Source of the DNA: Malania oleifera
Lineage: Eukaryota > Streptophyta > Magnoliopsida > Santalales > Ximeniaceae
Length of the DNA stretch: 64,000 nucleotides
Reading direction: 5' to 3'
NCBI RefSeq assembly: GCF_029873635.1
Contig: NC_080423.1
Span: forward strand, 97,646,397 to 97,710,396
The position numbers were made by a program, and so were the translations under genes. A model generated the notes under the pieces. It saw only the letters and a program-made list of their open reading frames with translations. It ran no database searches and was not told the DNA's origin. Below, piece by piece: positions 11,899 to 24,155 of this stretch (position 1 is its first letter; each line of letters begins with the position of its first letter).

Positions 11899-11918
11899 TG
11901 TGTGTGTGTGTGTGTGTG
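11899..11918. repeat. (TG)n microsatellite
   Basis: A TG dinucleotide run of about 20 bp at the edge of a G-rich stretch. Confidence 0.93.
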
Positions 11919-12231
11919 GTCAGACTTCAGAGGCTGGAGGGGGTGGGGCTGAAGGCTGGGGAGGTGTGCTTTATTCCGGGGGGTAGAGTGTCGGCCAACC
12001 CAAATACTTTTTTTTACGGGGAGTGTGGTCCACAGCCCACAGGGTTGGGGGTGGGGGAGACGCTGCGCTTAGCTAATAGCTGCCATGGCAGTACTACTGC
12101 CAACCATACATGCAATACTTAGATTTTAGCACACATGATTATTTGTTTTCTGTGAATGCATTATTCATCATCTCTTTGTCGCCCACCCCCAACCCTAACC
12201 CACGAGGATACCCCCCAGAAAAACTAAATTA

Positions 12232-12235
<4 letters not shown>

Positions 12236-12265
<30 letters not shown>
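12236..12265. repeat. (AG)n microsatellite
   Basis: An AG dinucleotide run of about 30 bp. Confidence 0.95.
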
Positions 12266-12268
<3 letters not shown>

Positions 12269-13666
12269 ATGTTGCCCTTCCAACCTAATAAAAAGGGAGA
12301 GAGACCCTCTTGCTAGAAAATTCTATCTGTAAATTTGCCATACATTCAATAGATTTAAGCTTTTAGATTAAATTGGTTCATCCATATATATTAAGTTCAT
12401 CAACAACCTATGACATAATATATATATATATATAATATGTATGTATGTATATATAGAATGCATGCTTCAGTGTCCTATACGAGGCTCATATTCTTTGACG
12501 CAATATAATATCAAAGGGGTAACAGATGGTATACATTAACTTGTGCAGGAGAGTACTTTCCATATGTACATGCTGCTATTCCAGAAAAATAAATGTTTTT
12601 AGAGTAGCTTACACAACTGACTGCAGTTGGGCATGTGGTCATCTTTTGGAAGTTCACTCCAATCTATTCTCTTCTCCTTCTCTCATGAGTTGAAGTTAAT
12701 ATATGTATGTTACGTGTGTTGCGCGTGATTTCATATGTTTAGTCGTAATAGGATTGTATAAACACTTAATATAATTAGAATTTTTTTAAAATTTAATAAT
12801 AAATTGTCATCATTAAGTTATAAATTAAAATGCTGATGTTCAAAATTATTTGTAAAAATTATTTATAATTTACTTATAAATTAAAGTTACAAACAAAAAC
12901 ACATAAGATTGTTATGACTACCCACATGCAGAGAAGCAAACCTTAAAAATATAGTACACATACTGTGTACTGCGGCTGCTTCAGCTGAGTCAATCTTTCA
13001 GAGATAATCCCAATTTTCCTTTTCGAAATCAAGGTGGTAGTAAAAATTTGATCATTGGCAGCTCTGAAAAAATTGAGTATGGGAAGTTGTACAGCGTATC
13101 CCATTCGTAGGCTTGATTCTGGGATCATAGGAGGTTCCTAGTAGGATTGAAGAAATACGGCCTATGATACTTAAATATCTTGTATATCTAGATATTAAAT
13201 TTTACTGTAAATTCTTTAAAAAAAAACCCAAAGTTTTATTGCATTCCTTTATAATTATTATAATTTTAAAAAAAATAACTAAAAATCATGCTACAATGCG
13301 CAATTATATGCCTAAAACTTGTTTAAATTTTAGGTCAAAAAAATTTCAAGGAGCCTCTAGGAAGTTTTGGAAGTGTATTTATTAGCTAAAATTTTTGTAG
13401 CTAATATTTTTTGTATACTTAATAATCAATTATTGATTTCTATTTTAAATAAATTAAACATTTATCATCAAGATGACACATCTAGCTTTATAATTTTATT
13501 TTAAATATTCTAAACCATATTAAACACTTTAAAATAGTTTTTAAAAAACAGTAAAGGATTTTGCCCTATTTTATTTTGGAAGATATATTCTCTATTCAAC
13601 ATTTATGATATTATTATTTTTGTTTTCTTTTTATCAAATGAAGATTCTTTTTTCTAGGTTTAGACA

Positions 13667-14236
13667 TGTTGTTTATGGTGTGACTCTTATACTTCGGGGG
13701 TTTATAAATAAAGGCAGAAAAATATATGAATGTGTTCTTGGTGTAGAGCAGCAGTAAAGACTTGTCGACGAGTGTATAGACTAGTTGACGAGGGGTCTTC
13801 TCTATCTCGTCGACGAGTGCCCTGTTCTCGTCGATGAGTGCTTCAGGGTTGCGAGAAAATATTTGAATTTTGAATGTAAACGGTGTGACGGTTGTGGATT
13901 CGAAGGGAAGTCTCCGAGGGCTTGTTATATATGTTCTTCTGGGCATATTTTGACGAGTAAGAAAGTAAGAGAGGAGTGAGATAAGGAGAGAAGATCATTG
14001 AGTGTGTATATTTGATTTTCATAATGAAATCTCTTACTGATTGCTCTTGTGGATGTAAGTTTTGTTGAACCACATAATTCTTGGTGTCATTGCTCTTATC
14101 TTTACTTTCTTTATATTGTTATGGATGTGGAATAATTCTGTATTTCACCTTTGAGATTGTTGCATATGGTATAATTTGATCCTTTACAATGCTTATTCCG
14201 CTGTGCGTTGTTGGAAGAGGCCTTATTTTTACAACA
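13667..14236 (+). mobile_element. Ty1/copia 5' LTR (570 bp) carrying the decamer array
   Basis: The LTR starts TGTTGTTTATGG and ends TTTACAACA at 14236, followed at once by the primer site ATTGGTATCAG. The leader motif GTTGAACCACATAATTC and the phrase CTTGGTGTCATTG are typical of one common plant copia LTR type. A TATA-like TTATATATG lies near 13923. Just upstream are four decamers of the type also found in gypsy LTRs of this window. Its coding sequence follows at 14340. Confidence 0.85.
13762..13837. promoter_or_regulatory. Decamer array in a copia LTR
   Basis: Decamers start at 13762 (TTGTCGACGA), 13782 (TAGTTGACGA), 13807 (TCGTCGACGA) and 13828 (TCGTCGATGA), with steps of 20, 25 and 21 bp. 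This is nearly the 20/24/20 pattern of the gypsy LTRs. Function is inferred. Confidence 0.65.
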
Positions 14237-14250
14237 ATTGGTATCAGTGC
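14237..14250 (+). other. Primer-binding site, copia element
   Basis: ATTGGTATCAGTGC follows the LTR end directly and matches the tRNA-Met primer site except near its 3' end. Confidence 0.8.
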
Positions 14251-14339
14251 GTGTGTTGTATAACCTTTGAATTGAAGGATCTCGTGGTGCAGTAAGGCAT
14301 GGTGAAAGGTTTATACAGAATTTCAACCGAATAGCATGG

Positions 14340-14890
14340 ATGCAATCGAATTTCCTTACGAATGATTCTTGGATCTTAGATACCAGATGCTTTTATCCTA
14401 GAAAATGGTTTGACATCTACAGATCAGTTTATATTGGTTGTATTTTGATTGAAAATGATATTTCATGCAAAATGTTTGTTATTGGAAATGTCAAAATTAA
14501 AATGTATAATAGTGTTGTAAGTATCATATGTGATGTAAAACATGAATCGAGTCTAAGAAAGAATGGTATTTCATTAGGAACTTTAGTCCGTAATGGATAT
14601 TGTTACGAGTCTGAATGTGGAGAAATGAAAGTGTGTGAAGGTAACTTGATAGTGATGAAAAGGGAAAAAGTAGCGGGAAATATTTATGCACTCTAGGGTG
14701 TTAGGGTTGTAGGTGGAGTTGCAACTGTTGAAACTGAGTTAGGTATCTTATGGCATGTGCGGTTAAAACATATGGGTGACTACATGTTTTCAGATATTTG
14801 GGAACCAATGATGATAGCATCAGGGGATAAACATATGTATTTCGTGTGCTTATCATGAAGGGTCTCGGTGTACTTCATGTAGTGGCTGAG
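14340..14890 (+). pseudogene. Ty1/copia protease and pre-integrase fragment
   Basis: A decayed copia polyprotein piece lies about 100 bp after the primer site, so nearly all of gag has been deleted. The frame SWILDTRCFYPRKWFDIY corresponds to the copia protease region, but the catalytic DTGC is changed to DTRC. Further on, GNDIS-like, VKIKMY, GTLVRNGYCYESE and VAGNIYAL segments match the protease to pre-integrase region of plant copia elements. A stop (TAG at about 14694) precedes GVATVETELGILWHVRLKHMG, the HxxxxH-type pre-integrase motif. It ends where a gypsy LTR begins at 14917. Confidence 0.75.
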
Positions 14891-14916
14891 GTGGAGAACT
14901 ATACCGGGAGAGAGAA

Positions 14917-16819
14917 TGAAATGACCCGAAAATTTAAACTAAATAAATAATTAGGAAATATCATAAATGAAATGGATTAATGGATAATAAGGGAAAAAGG
15001 AAATAAATTAGAGGAGGAATAGCAAGCCTCATCGACGAAGGAATCCTGAGAGAGTAAATTTGAAACTCTGAATTTTGTCAACGAATGTATCTTCTCGTTG
15101 AGAAAGTCTCTTTAGTGGTTCGTTGACGAAACCACGTGTCTCGTCGACGAATCCACGTGGCAGCAGCGTCTATAAAAAGAACCAAGGTCGCTTCCACACA
15201 AAGCAACAAGTTTTCTTCGTTTCTCTCTTTAGGAAGTCATTTTCTCTCTCTTCTCTCTTCAGATCCGACTCGGATTTAGCCCGAATCGCTGAATGGAAGC
15301 CGCTACGGTGTTCTAGGGAGGATTCTTTACACATCTAGCGAATCAGTTTCTTAAACTGGGTTTTTGGGGGATGCTCCTAAGTTAAGGTAAGGGCTAGGTT
15401 TCTTAGTTTTGAGGGTTTTAAATGCTTATTTGAGGTTTAAAAGTGGATAAACTGTTGAAATAATGGGTTATTTGGGGTAGATATGACTAAACTAGGGTTT
15501 TGATTCAGGGTCCAAGTGAACCCCGTGGGTATCGGTTCGGGGATCCTACAAGCATAGGTTAGAAATCAGGTAAGGGGAAATTGTATATTAAATTAGGTTT
15601 TCATGAATTAAAATGGATTATGTTTTATTTAAGTATATATATATATATATATGTTTCCATGTGGATATAAAATGGCAATCATATAAATTATGTTTTTTGA
15701 GCTTAGGGCTGCCTATTTAGCTATGTATATGTGAAAATGAACCAATGGAAGTGAATAATATTTTTAGGATAATTATGTAAGAAATGAAAGGTATATTTTT
15801 AGTATATGAACATTAAAAGTTGATTGACCTATTTTACAGGAATATGTATGAATTTTACTGATAAATTGTGTGGCATGAGTACATGTAAGTTCTGAGCAAA
15901 TTTATGTTAAATATATGAGATGCACGCTAAATAAGTAAAGCATTAAAAATAAAATATGATATGAACCATGTTGCTTGTATATGTTAATGCAACCATGTAA
16001 ATGTATGACAACTGAAAGCCATGTTAGCAGATTTTAGAGCATTTCTATGTGGACTAACTGATGACGGCTAAAGAGCGGCTATAGTACGAATGAATGAAAT
16101 GAAATGACAATGGAATGAAATGTAAAATGTGAACGATGAAAATGGAAAAGAATCACTTAAAGTGAAATGTAATGCAATGTTAAAGCTATGAACATGAACA
16201 GATGTGAATGATTGAATAATGACAGAAAGAATAATGTATTATGATATCAGAAGTATCTATGCTCGTAGAACATGTTACGATTGGGCGAGGCGTACTCTTC
16301 GTCCGAGGGCTTGCAGAAAAAAGCGAGTGCACTAGTAACTTCAAATGTGGCAATAGGTACATAACATACTAGAGCATAGGGGGCCTACTTGTATAAGCGG
16401 GTAAATTTTCCTATCCTTTAGGCTTTCACTAGTAAACCTTTGTTTGAACTATGTGAGTACGAGATCAATCTAACACTAGAGGACTTACTGAGTAAGGTGA
16501 GTGCCCTGATATGCTTCAATAATGACCTTCGGGTTGCCAAATGTATTAGAATAGAGGGGTGCTACTTGTATGGGTGGGTAATCACCCCTATCCTTGGGTA
16601 ATCTCGTGGGTTAAATCTTTGCATGTGATTGATTAGGTCCAGAGAATAATTTCAGTGTTATGATAACGTTTTTCAAATGTTATTAAAATGATATCTATAA
16701 ATCTCATGTCAGCCGCACGCTGTTTTAATATATTGTTTCTTTCCTTACTGAGATGTGTCTCACCCGAATATGAATATTTCATTTTCAGGACATCCTCGAG
16801 GTCGGGCTTAGAGAGCTCG
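14917..16819 (+). mobile_element. Ty3/gypsy LTR, 3' end missing
   Basis: It starts TGAAATGACCCG (a decayed TGTAATGACC). Decayed decamers lie at 15025-15165, then TATA-like TCTATAAAAAG near 15170 and a CT-rich leader. Splice-donor-like AGGTAAGG and CAGGTAAGGG, with an intervening TTCAG, follow at 15380-15575. The part from 16340 matches the LTR fragment at 35662-36509. At 16820 it is interrupted by the LTR end of another element, so its last few hundred bases are missing. Confidence 0.75.
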
Positions 16820-18938
16820 TGTAATGACCCGACCCTTTCTATGGACCTAGTCTGCTACTGAACATACATAATACTTGTATCTGATAAACATACATAAACA
16901 ACCTGCCCTAAATAGGTACATACGAGTGTAACTCATACATAACTGGAATGTAAATGTTGCGGAAAAATATAAACATTCATCGGGATTTCTATTAGACATA
17001 TACTAGAGTTTACTCGCCGTATTCTTAATTATAGACATTCATATCTAAAACAACCAGTTCTTACAATTTCCAAATAAACATACTCCAACTATGTCTATTA
17101 CACAATAAAACACTTACGTAAGCTAAACTCAAAACCACCTTCCTAGTCCCTCTAGCAACTAGGACTGATGTCCTGAAGGACCTGAAAACAAAGGTTGTAA
17201 AATGGGGTGAGACACTTCTTAGTAAGGCGAAAGATATTACAACAGTATGTGACCACACACGCTTATTTCAATTTAAAACTGATACATATAATGAACATTT
17301 TCAATACTGTGATGCAACAGGTGTATCGATATAAATACTATAAATTTTCCCATATTAGCTTTTAAATCATGTATATGAGTATGTAGAATGACGACCAGCT
17401 TGGTATGACATATTACGCCTATTTACCCCGTGGCACGGGTTGTGCACTGATAACTCTAATATGCCCTATTTGCGCAGGCACTGTCAAGTATCTATTATAT
17501 AGTTCGACTACCCCCACCTGGTCAATTATTTCACCAGTGGTTTCATTACTCCTGCAAGCCAACTATCTCCGTACCCACACTGATTCACATGTGTGGTTGC
17601 ACTGTACTTTACTAGCTACGGAACTGAGCCTTTAGTAACGGGAGTATCTTTCAACCCCTTTAGAGGAAGTGTGTTTCAACTCCTTTAAACTGAAGTGTCT
17701 TTCAACTCCTTTGGTAGCAAGCTGTGGTTCCATTTATCATATATAAAATTTACAATGAAAACATAATAACCTGTGCAATTCCAGTATTTTCACAAACTTA
17801 TACAATCACATCAGGTATAAATCGCCACACATCCTTTCGGTTTACCCTTTTTACATACATAGGTCGGTATATAACCGACACCTGTTTTTCACATCTTCTG
17901 TATAGAAAAATAAAACTCCAGTTCCCATAATTCATACAAGTACTATAAAAGATTCTCACGTTCCATTTCAATACATATGTCACACTCGTTTGATCAAAAG
18001 TCCGCTATATAGGGTATAATTCAATAAACATCATTTAAATGAGAAATAAGGGATTCAAGCATCTCCTACAATAATATTAGTGCAAATAAAGAAATTTTGT
18101 AAAGTTTGGAGATCATATGCCAAAATCCTCATTTTTACCAAAAAAACCGTAAAATCGTAAAACCAACATTTTTATCCCACGAAATTTAGCAAATAAGCAG
18201 TCAAATCATACATATAAACATAAACTAACTTTTTAGTAGTTTAATTTTACAAAAAAATAGTGTTGTAAACAAATTCCCATTACCTTAAACCTGAAAATAG
18301 AAACGCGTACAGATCGGTCCAAACCAACAACCCGGGATCCTCGAAACCTAAAAACCACAGAACATTACCTTACCACAATCTCGATTACTATCCAACTACC
18401 TAATCAAAAACGAAATCAGATCATTACCTCGATTTTTGGGAAAACTAAAAAATATTCAAAACGACGATCCGATCCACTATATTTGTAGAGTTTCCTTCTC
18501 TGATCCACGTAGGAACCTTCGTTCATAGAAACAGACGACGAACGGTGAAGGATCGTAAAGAGAGAGAGAGAGAGAGGGAACCGCTGGTTCTAGAGAGAGA
18601 GAGAAAGAGAGCTTTTGGGTTTTCTTAACCCTTAAGCAACTAAAATGGATATTTATAGGGCCCTTGATCGAGTCAAACTCGTCGACGAGGTGGCGCATTC
18701 GTCGATGAGCCAGCCACGTAGTTCGTAACGAAGCCCTACCTTCGTCAATGAGCCCCACCCAGATATTTCTTTGGCTCACTCAGTATTCCCTCGTTGACGA
18801 CACTTTAAATTTCGTCGACGAGGTATTGAAAGAACTTTGTCGACAAACCTTCTGCCTTCATCGACGAACCCTGCTGTAATATCCCCTTTTTACCCTTTCC
18901 TTATTTATTCTCCTTATTTATGGGTTCGGGTCTCTCCA
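16820..18938 (-). mobile_element. 3' LTR of gypsy element E7 (2119 bp)
   Basis: The LTR reads on the minus strand from TGGAGAGACCCG at 18938 to TCATTACA at 16820. A purine tract and E7 coding sequence lie on its 5' side, which makes it a 3' LTR. It is the same type as the two LTRs of E5. Decamers lie at 18675-18870, a TATA-like box near 18655 and a leader hairpin at 17427-17439. The 5' LTR and most of E7 are not in the window. Confidence 0.85.
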
Positions 18939-18955
18939 ATCTCCCCTCTTTATAA
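18939..18955 (-). other. Polypurine tract of E7
   Basis: On the minus strand, AAAGAGGGGAGAT directly precedes the 3' LTR start. This is the usual plus-strand DNA primer position. Confidence 0.8.
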
Positions 18956-19178
18956 CAATTTCGTCCTCAAAATTTATTAACCGTTGCTAAGCATAATCTT
19001 ATCTTATAATTCTGTTTTACCAAAAAGTCGGCAGCCACCCACAAAGCAGCTCCGGCCAAGTTTATTACATACCCTCCCATATGGAGGAGGAATACCGTAG
19101 TTACAACATAACATTTTGAGAACGTACAATATACATACAAAACACATTAACATATATACATTCGCTTACCTTACTAAC

Positions 19179-19340
19179 TTAACCATATCTAAACAACTGA
19201 GGATACTTTTTACATATCTCAGTTTCTAATTCCCAAGAAACTTCTTCCACTGCATGGTTCCACCACAATACTTTCACAAGCAGTATCTCCTTCGTCCGTA
19301 ATTGTTGGACCTTCCGATCTAATACCTGCACTGGTACCTC
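19179..19340 (-). pseudogene. E7 pol C-terminal end, chromodomain-like
   Basis: Only the last 54 or so codons of a gypsy polyprotein remain. They begin VPVQVLDRKVQQLRTKEI, continue through VKVLWWNHAVEEVSWE and end in KKYPQLF. This matches the C-terminal chromodomain-like module of E1 (near 27585) and E5 (near 46197), which in chromoviruses is thought to guide integration. The fragment is cut at 19340, exactly where the LTR at 19341 begins. The rest of the polyprotein is missing. The sequence between the stop and the LTR contains the family's conserved 3' non-coding block (ACGGTATTCCTCC). Confidence 0.85.
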
Positions 19341-20436
19341 TGTAAGAACCCAAATTGTGATAAATGGGTTTAAACAAATAAGAGAGGGGGAAATTAGGGA
19401 TTTAGCAGGATTCGTCGACGAAGCCAGAGTTCGTCGACGAAGGCCATGCATCTATCATCGACGAAGTGCTCACGGTCTCGTCGACAAGTGTTCCTTAGGG
19501 GATCATCGACGAATTTGTGTGTCTCTTCGACGATCCCCTGCCTATAAATAGTGGTTCCTTTCATTTTCAGTAAGAAAAATTCTGCATGAAGCCTCTCTCT
19601 CTCTCTCTCCCTTTAGAAAAATGGCCCCTTTGCCTTCTCTCTTCGATTTTGGGCTGGATTTGACCCGGTTAGATGATTCGGAACCACCACAAAGTTTGTG
19701 GGATCGTTGTTTGTAAGGCTATGAGAGCTGATCATTGATTTGGGGTTTTGGGGCACCATCCCAAAATCAGGGTAAGTGAGTTATTTTGGAGTTTTCTTAC
19801 TAAATATAATTATTTGGAGCTTATGTAGTATTAAATGAATATTTTTCTAAGATTTGAGTGAGTTGGGAATTTTGGACTTTAGGGTCTCGTTTTCCACACG
19901 GTTTAGGCAGGAACTTGAGGAACAGGTAATGGGAAATACTTTATAACAACTTTTTATACATTTTTAAACCGGTTAAATTTGGGTATAAAATTTTATATAT
20001 TTAGGTATAATTTTCTAATCAGTGTAGGTATTGAAAATACTGTTCTTGATTATATACTATATTGGGAAAAATCGTGTGGCATGAAAACCACTTTGATAAT
20101 TAAATGGTTGTAAGTATTTTGGAATTATGATTTATTGTGTGATTGTGAATACTGTTTGGGCTCCGAATTTTGTTTAGTTGAAAATACTGGTTGGTTGTGG
20201 ATACTGTCTAATTGTGTATACTGTGGTAAATGTGTGACGTGCTTGAGTGGTTGGTTTTGCTATTGATTTGTGCTGTGATTCATGTAAATTGTGATATAGC
20301 ATTGGCAGTGGTTTGAGGAGGTCGTTATATCATACCTGATATAACTGTCTATTGACTCTACGAGTTCAATCCGATTTTGATAATGACCAATCACATGGTA
20401 TTTGATCTGTGCATTGAGATTGTGAGCATAAACTAT
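19341..20436 (+). mobile_element. Ty3/gypsy LTR, 3' part missing
   Basis: It starts TGTAAGAACCC inside E7 coding sequence. Decamers lie at 19410-19535, TATA box CCTATAAATA at 19541-19550, and a CT-rich early leader from 19589. Donor-like CAGGGTAAGTG lies near 19770. It fades into copia LTR sequence at about 20430, so the right boundary is approximate. Confidence 0.7.
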
Positions 20437-21739
20437 ATTAAGCATGCACGGAAGGACAACAAGTCATAGAAGCCATAAAGAATAAAGCATACATATATGG
20501 GCAAGATCCATGGAACTCAAAGAGTACAAGAATGAAGATGCAAGTGACAAGTTTAAGAGCGTCATGGGAATGAGTACTTAGAACTCATGTATTTACATTT
20601 TCATATGATTTAATTTGAGACTCAAATCATAAACTTGAATGACCTTAAGACTCATGCATTTCATGAACATCATTAGGGGACATTCATGGACATAGAAATA
20701 TTTTTAAAATCCTGAAAAATATTTTTATAAAAGAGCCAAGAAAGAAAGGAAAGCAGTTTTTCAAATTGTAAAGAAAAAATTTAGGAAATAGGAACTTCAG
20801 ATGATTGAACTCAGCGGTCAGTCTCTTGAAGTTGCCACTTCAGAAGACTGAAGTTAACCTCAGTTGTCTGAAGAATTTCTTCAGAAGACCAAAGATTAAG
20901 TTCAGTTGCCTAAAGAATTTATGGTGAAACACAAAACCTAGCAGAAGCACCTCAGAAGATTAAACTTAGACTTCAGTCTTCTAAACCCGACATTTTAGTT
21001 GTATGAACCCTAAACTTCAATCGTCTGACCCTGTATCCAGGTTAATTTTTTGAAGCTCTAAGGAACTTCAGTCGTCTGGGCCTTTGACCTCAGTCACTTG
21101 AACTTGCGGGAAAACTTAAAAATCTAATTTTTAATAAGAGAACTCACGAGATATTTTTTGATCCAACGGTTGAGATCTATTCTAAGGGTAAGACACCTAT
21201 ATATTGAACATCTAAACCCTAGTACGTTAGCAAAGAGTAACGAGAAGAGAAGAGAACATCTTTTTGAAAGAGAAGTGAGAAACTTGAGCATATAGTTATA
21301 CGATTGGCTGCACTCTAACTTATACTCATCAAGTTTGGGCAAATCAACTCAGAAAATCAAAGGGAATTTAGTTACACATCTTGAGTTCATCTTGGTATTG
21401 AGGTTTAGTCAATCCATTTATTATTTTCAAGAGTTTTTCATCTCATCATATGTCATTGAATGTTATCATTAGAGAGATTGATCTTGAGTTTTTCATATAC
21501 ATATAGAGTGTGTTTTTGACAAGTTCATTACTTGAGAAAGTTTTCCTTTGGGCATTGATTAAATAGTTATCATTCACGTGTGTCCTTAGTTAAAGATTTG
21601 ATATTTTGGATACTTTAAAACCATTTGATTAAATATTCGTAGAAGCTCATAACTATATATATATATATATATATTGTATTGAGGGATATTTTTTGGAAAA
21701 CTTTATATTCAGTGTTTTGATCTTTGGAATACATATCGT

Positions 21740-21789
<50 letters not shown>

Positions 21790-22574
21790 TAAGTCGCATA
21801 TTACAAAGATCATATTGTGGTTGAAAACTTGAGAGAAATATTGTTGTGACAAAGTGTGTTTCAAATCTTTGCAATCTTCAAAGCTATTTGTGTATTCAAA
21901 TATTTAACCTAAGTTCTCCAAAGCATTTATTTATATAACTATTTTTGGGAGATTTGATAAACAGGATAGTTAGTGAATCATATTTTTGCATATAACGATT
22001 ATATCATTACATTCATTCTGAGCTTCAAGTTTCATCATATGATTATGTATTAGGAATTTCAATTGTACTCACTAGCTTTGTTGGAAGCAACTTTGAGTAT
22101 TTTACAGATTTGATTGTAATCACGGTTGGAGTTGTGAACCGGGTTTGAGGAGAGAGCTATATCTCTTGTAAGCAACGGATTAGGGGGAAGTTGTACCTCT
22201 TGTAAGTAGCGGATGTAAGGGAAGCTCCGTCCCAATTTAAGGAGCAGGGATTTTAGTGGAATCCTTGAGTGGGTTGCTCAAGGCGAGGATGTACGTCGAG
22301 TTGGCTGAACCTCGTAAAATCTCATTTGCATTCTCGATTCCCTTATTTCTTTACTTTACGCACTACATTTCTTTACTGGTATTGCATAAGTATGTTGACT
22401 AACTCTAAACACATTTAATTGGGTAAAAAGAACTCATTGATAAAATAAATTCAGTCTTAAATCCATGCAATTGATTTGTTAAATATACAAATAGGGATTA
22501 ATTGGTAAATAAGTCTCAAAGAATTTCTATAATACCCAATTCACCCCCCTCTTGGGATTACACCTAAATCAACA
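20437..22574 (+). mobile_element. Ty1/copia 5' LTR with CTTCAG..CTGAAG motif array
   Basis: The 3' end is clear: ...CACCTAAATCAACA, followed by a TTTGGTATCAGAGCGG primer site. The left boundary is uncertain. At 20795-21110 there are many copies of a motif like CTTCAGAAGACTGAAG, then TATA-like CTATATATT near 21198. Long CA and TA microsatellites lie at 21740-21790. The length (about 2.1 kb if the start is right) suggests a long-LTR copia group. Confidence 0.65.
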
Positions 22575-22576
22575 TT

Positions 22577-22590
22577 TGGTATCAGAGCGG
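22577..22590 (+). other. Primer-binding site, copia element
   Basis: TGGTATCAGAGCGG matches the tRNA-Met primer site perfectly in its first 12 bases. It lies 2 bp after the LTR end. Confidence 0.9.
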
Positions 22591-22629
22591 GTGTACATAA
22601 ACGTAATTGTTAATTTGTAAAAAGATCAC

Positions 22630-22748
22630 ATGGATTATTGTGGTGTATCCCCATTTGGTGTGGGACAAATCCCTACATGACCTCCTATGTTTTATGGTGA
22701 AAATTTCACCCAGTGGAAAATGAGAATGACTATTTTTATCAAATCAAT

Positions 22749-22750
<2 letters not shown>
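22630..22750 (+). pseudogene. Ty1/copia gag N-terminal fragment
   Basis: The frame opens with ATG at 22630 and contains PPMFYGENFTQWKMRMT, the conserved start of many plant copia gag proteins (a GENFxxWKxRM-type motif). One in-frame stop (TGA at 22678) precedes it. After IKSMD the sequence runs into a TA microsatellite and the last bases of a gypsy LTR. The rest of this copia element has been lost at that junction. Confidence 0.75.
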
Positions 22751-22788
<38 letters not shown>

Positions 22789-22812
22789 GGTATGAATTTT
22801 GAGGGCGTTACA
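22750..22812 (+). mobile_element. Remnant of the E1 5' LTR (last ~60 bp)
   Basis: A TA repeat then AAATGGTATGAATTTT and GGGCGTTACA match the last bases of the E1 3' LTR (29950-29996). The other ~2.1 kb of this LTR is gone, and the break lies in the TA microsatellite. Confidence 0.8.
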
Positions 22813-22815
22813 TTT

Positions 22816-22829
22816 TCGTATCAGAGCCT
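22816..22829 (+). other. Primer-binding site of E1
   Basis: TCGTATCAGAGCCTA lies a few bases after the LTR end and matches the tRNA-Met primer site TGGTATCAGAG with small changes. Confidence 0.8.
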
Positions 22830-23117
22830 AGGTTGCTAGGTTCTATAGACTATAGAGTGTAGCGTAAAGCAATACCAGAAAATAGGAAAGAGATTTGAGG
22901 TTTTGTTCTGTGATCCGAATACGGGATTTCATGATTGTTTATGTGTTTTTCCCGGGGTGACGATTTTAGGAAAACCATAGTAAACTGTCGATGAGTCATG
23001 CGTTTGGGTTGCAGGAGTGGATTTTGGGGCTAGGAGTATGAGGGATAGTTAATAAGGATTTCGAGTTTTAGTTAAATAAGTTGGGTCTGTAGGAGGATAG
23101 AAATTTGAAACGGTGTT

Positions 23118-23132
23118 CTATGTGTTTGCAGG
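23118..23132 (+). other. Splice-acceptor-like sequence before the E1 gag start
   Basis: TATGTGTTTGCAG followed by G and the gag ATG at 23133. E6 (41014-41015) and E5 (55192-55193) have the same arrangement, and E2 has a changed form. The proposed donors lie in the LTR leader. That this is a used splice site is inference. Confidence 0.5.
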
Positions 23133-24155
23133 ATGGACCCAGGAGACAATAGCGCTCATGCCAGTGGGGATGATGAAGCGGGTCCCTCTGGCGCAGTAGG
23201 TAGGGATTCAGATGCTGTGCTATGCAGTGTGGCTCAGCAAGTCATGGTTGAGATAACGCGGAGCTCTAGAGAGCAGGGAGGTCCATCTTTAGCTCAAGGA
23301 TGTACCATAGAGAAATTTTTGAAGATGAATCCACCAACTTTTTTTGGAGCGACTGATCCTGCAGTTGTTGAGAATTGGATGCAGGAGATAGAAAAGATTT
23401 TGACAGTGCTTCACTGCACCGATGAGCAGAGGGTCTTATATGCTTGCAGGGGAGGCCGAGAGATGGTGGTCAGCCACCAGATTGTTGGAGGAGCAGAGGG
23501 CAATACCAGTGCAGATGACCTGGACCCGATTTGGGGACATATTCTTTGATAGATATTATCCTGCTTCGGTTAGAGATGCTCGAGTAAAGGAGTTTCTTAG
23601 TCTATCCTAGGGGTCGTTGACTGTTCAGCATTATGCTGCGAGATTTATTGAGCTATCGCGTTTCTATCCCTATATTGTCCCAGATGAAGCAAAGGAGGCT
23701 AGAATGTTTGAGAGAAATTTGAGGCATGATATTTACAAGCAGGTGGCGGTACTGAGGATCCAGGACTTCTTAGAGTTGGTTGTTAGGGCCATAATAGCAT
23801 AGGAGAGTCTACCGAAAGAGATTGAGGCACAAAGTCAAAAGAAGAGGACCACACCCTCGAGCTTTCAGGCGAGTCCCAGCCGAGGCCCTTGGAAGGGAGG
23901 TAGGTCTGGTGGGGGTCAGAGACAGATAGTAGAGCAGGGTGGATCTCAGGGAGTCAGCCTCCCGCCACTTGTGCCAGATGTGGACGGAGACACCCAAGTG
24001 AATGTCGATTTGGGGAGAATTTTTTCTACCGATGTGGGAGACCCAGTCATATGGCTCGATCATGTCAGATGCTGTCAAATTATGCACAGGCTCCCAGACC
24101 ATTTTGAGGTGGATATCAGGCATCCCGCGGTGGTCAGCAGAGGAACACTGCGCCG
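23133..24155 (+). pseudogene. E1 gag (capsid/nucleocapsid), frameshifted
   Basis: The start codon at 23133 (MDPGDNSAHASG) matches the E6 gag start. The retrotransposon gag domain is visible in pieces: IEKFLKMNPPTFFGATDP, NWMQEIEKIL, then after a frameshift near 23440 AGEAERWW and WTRFGDIFFDRYYP, and after a stop at about 23608 VQHYAARFIELSRFYPYIVPD. The distal part should hold the CCHC zinc knuckle, but that stretch (about 23960-24090) is shifted and no clean CCHC is readable. At least one frameshift and two internal stops mean no full Gag can be made. Confidence 0.88.

Larger units (their letters stand above)
9150..13666. other. Intergenic stretch: AT-rich, GC-rich islands, microsatellites
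   Basis: No gene is recognised. 9640-10060 and 11920-12110 are G/C-rich relative to their surroundings, and a CACGTG G-box lies near 9998. The rest is AT-rich with poly-A/T runs. A GAAA-rich repeat lies at about 9578-9610. The open frames here are low-complexity and match nothing I know. Confidence 0.5.
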
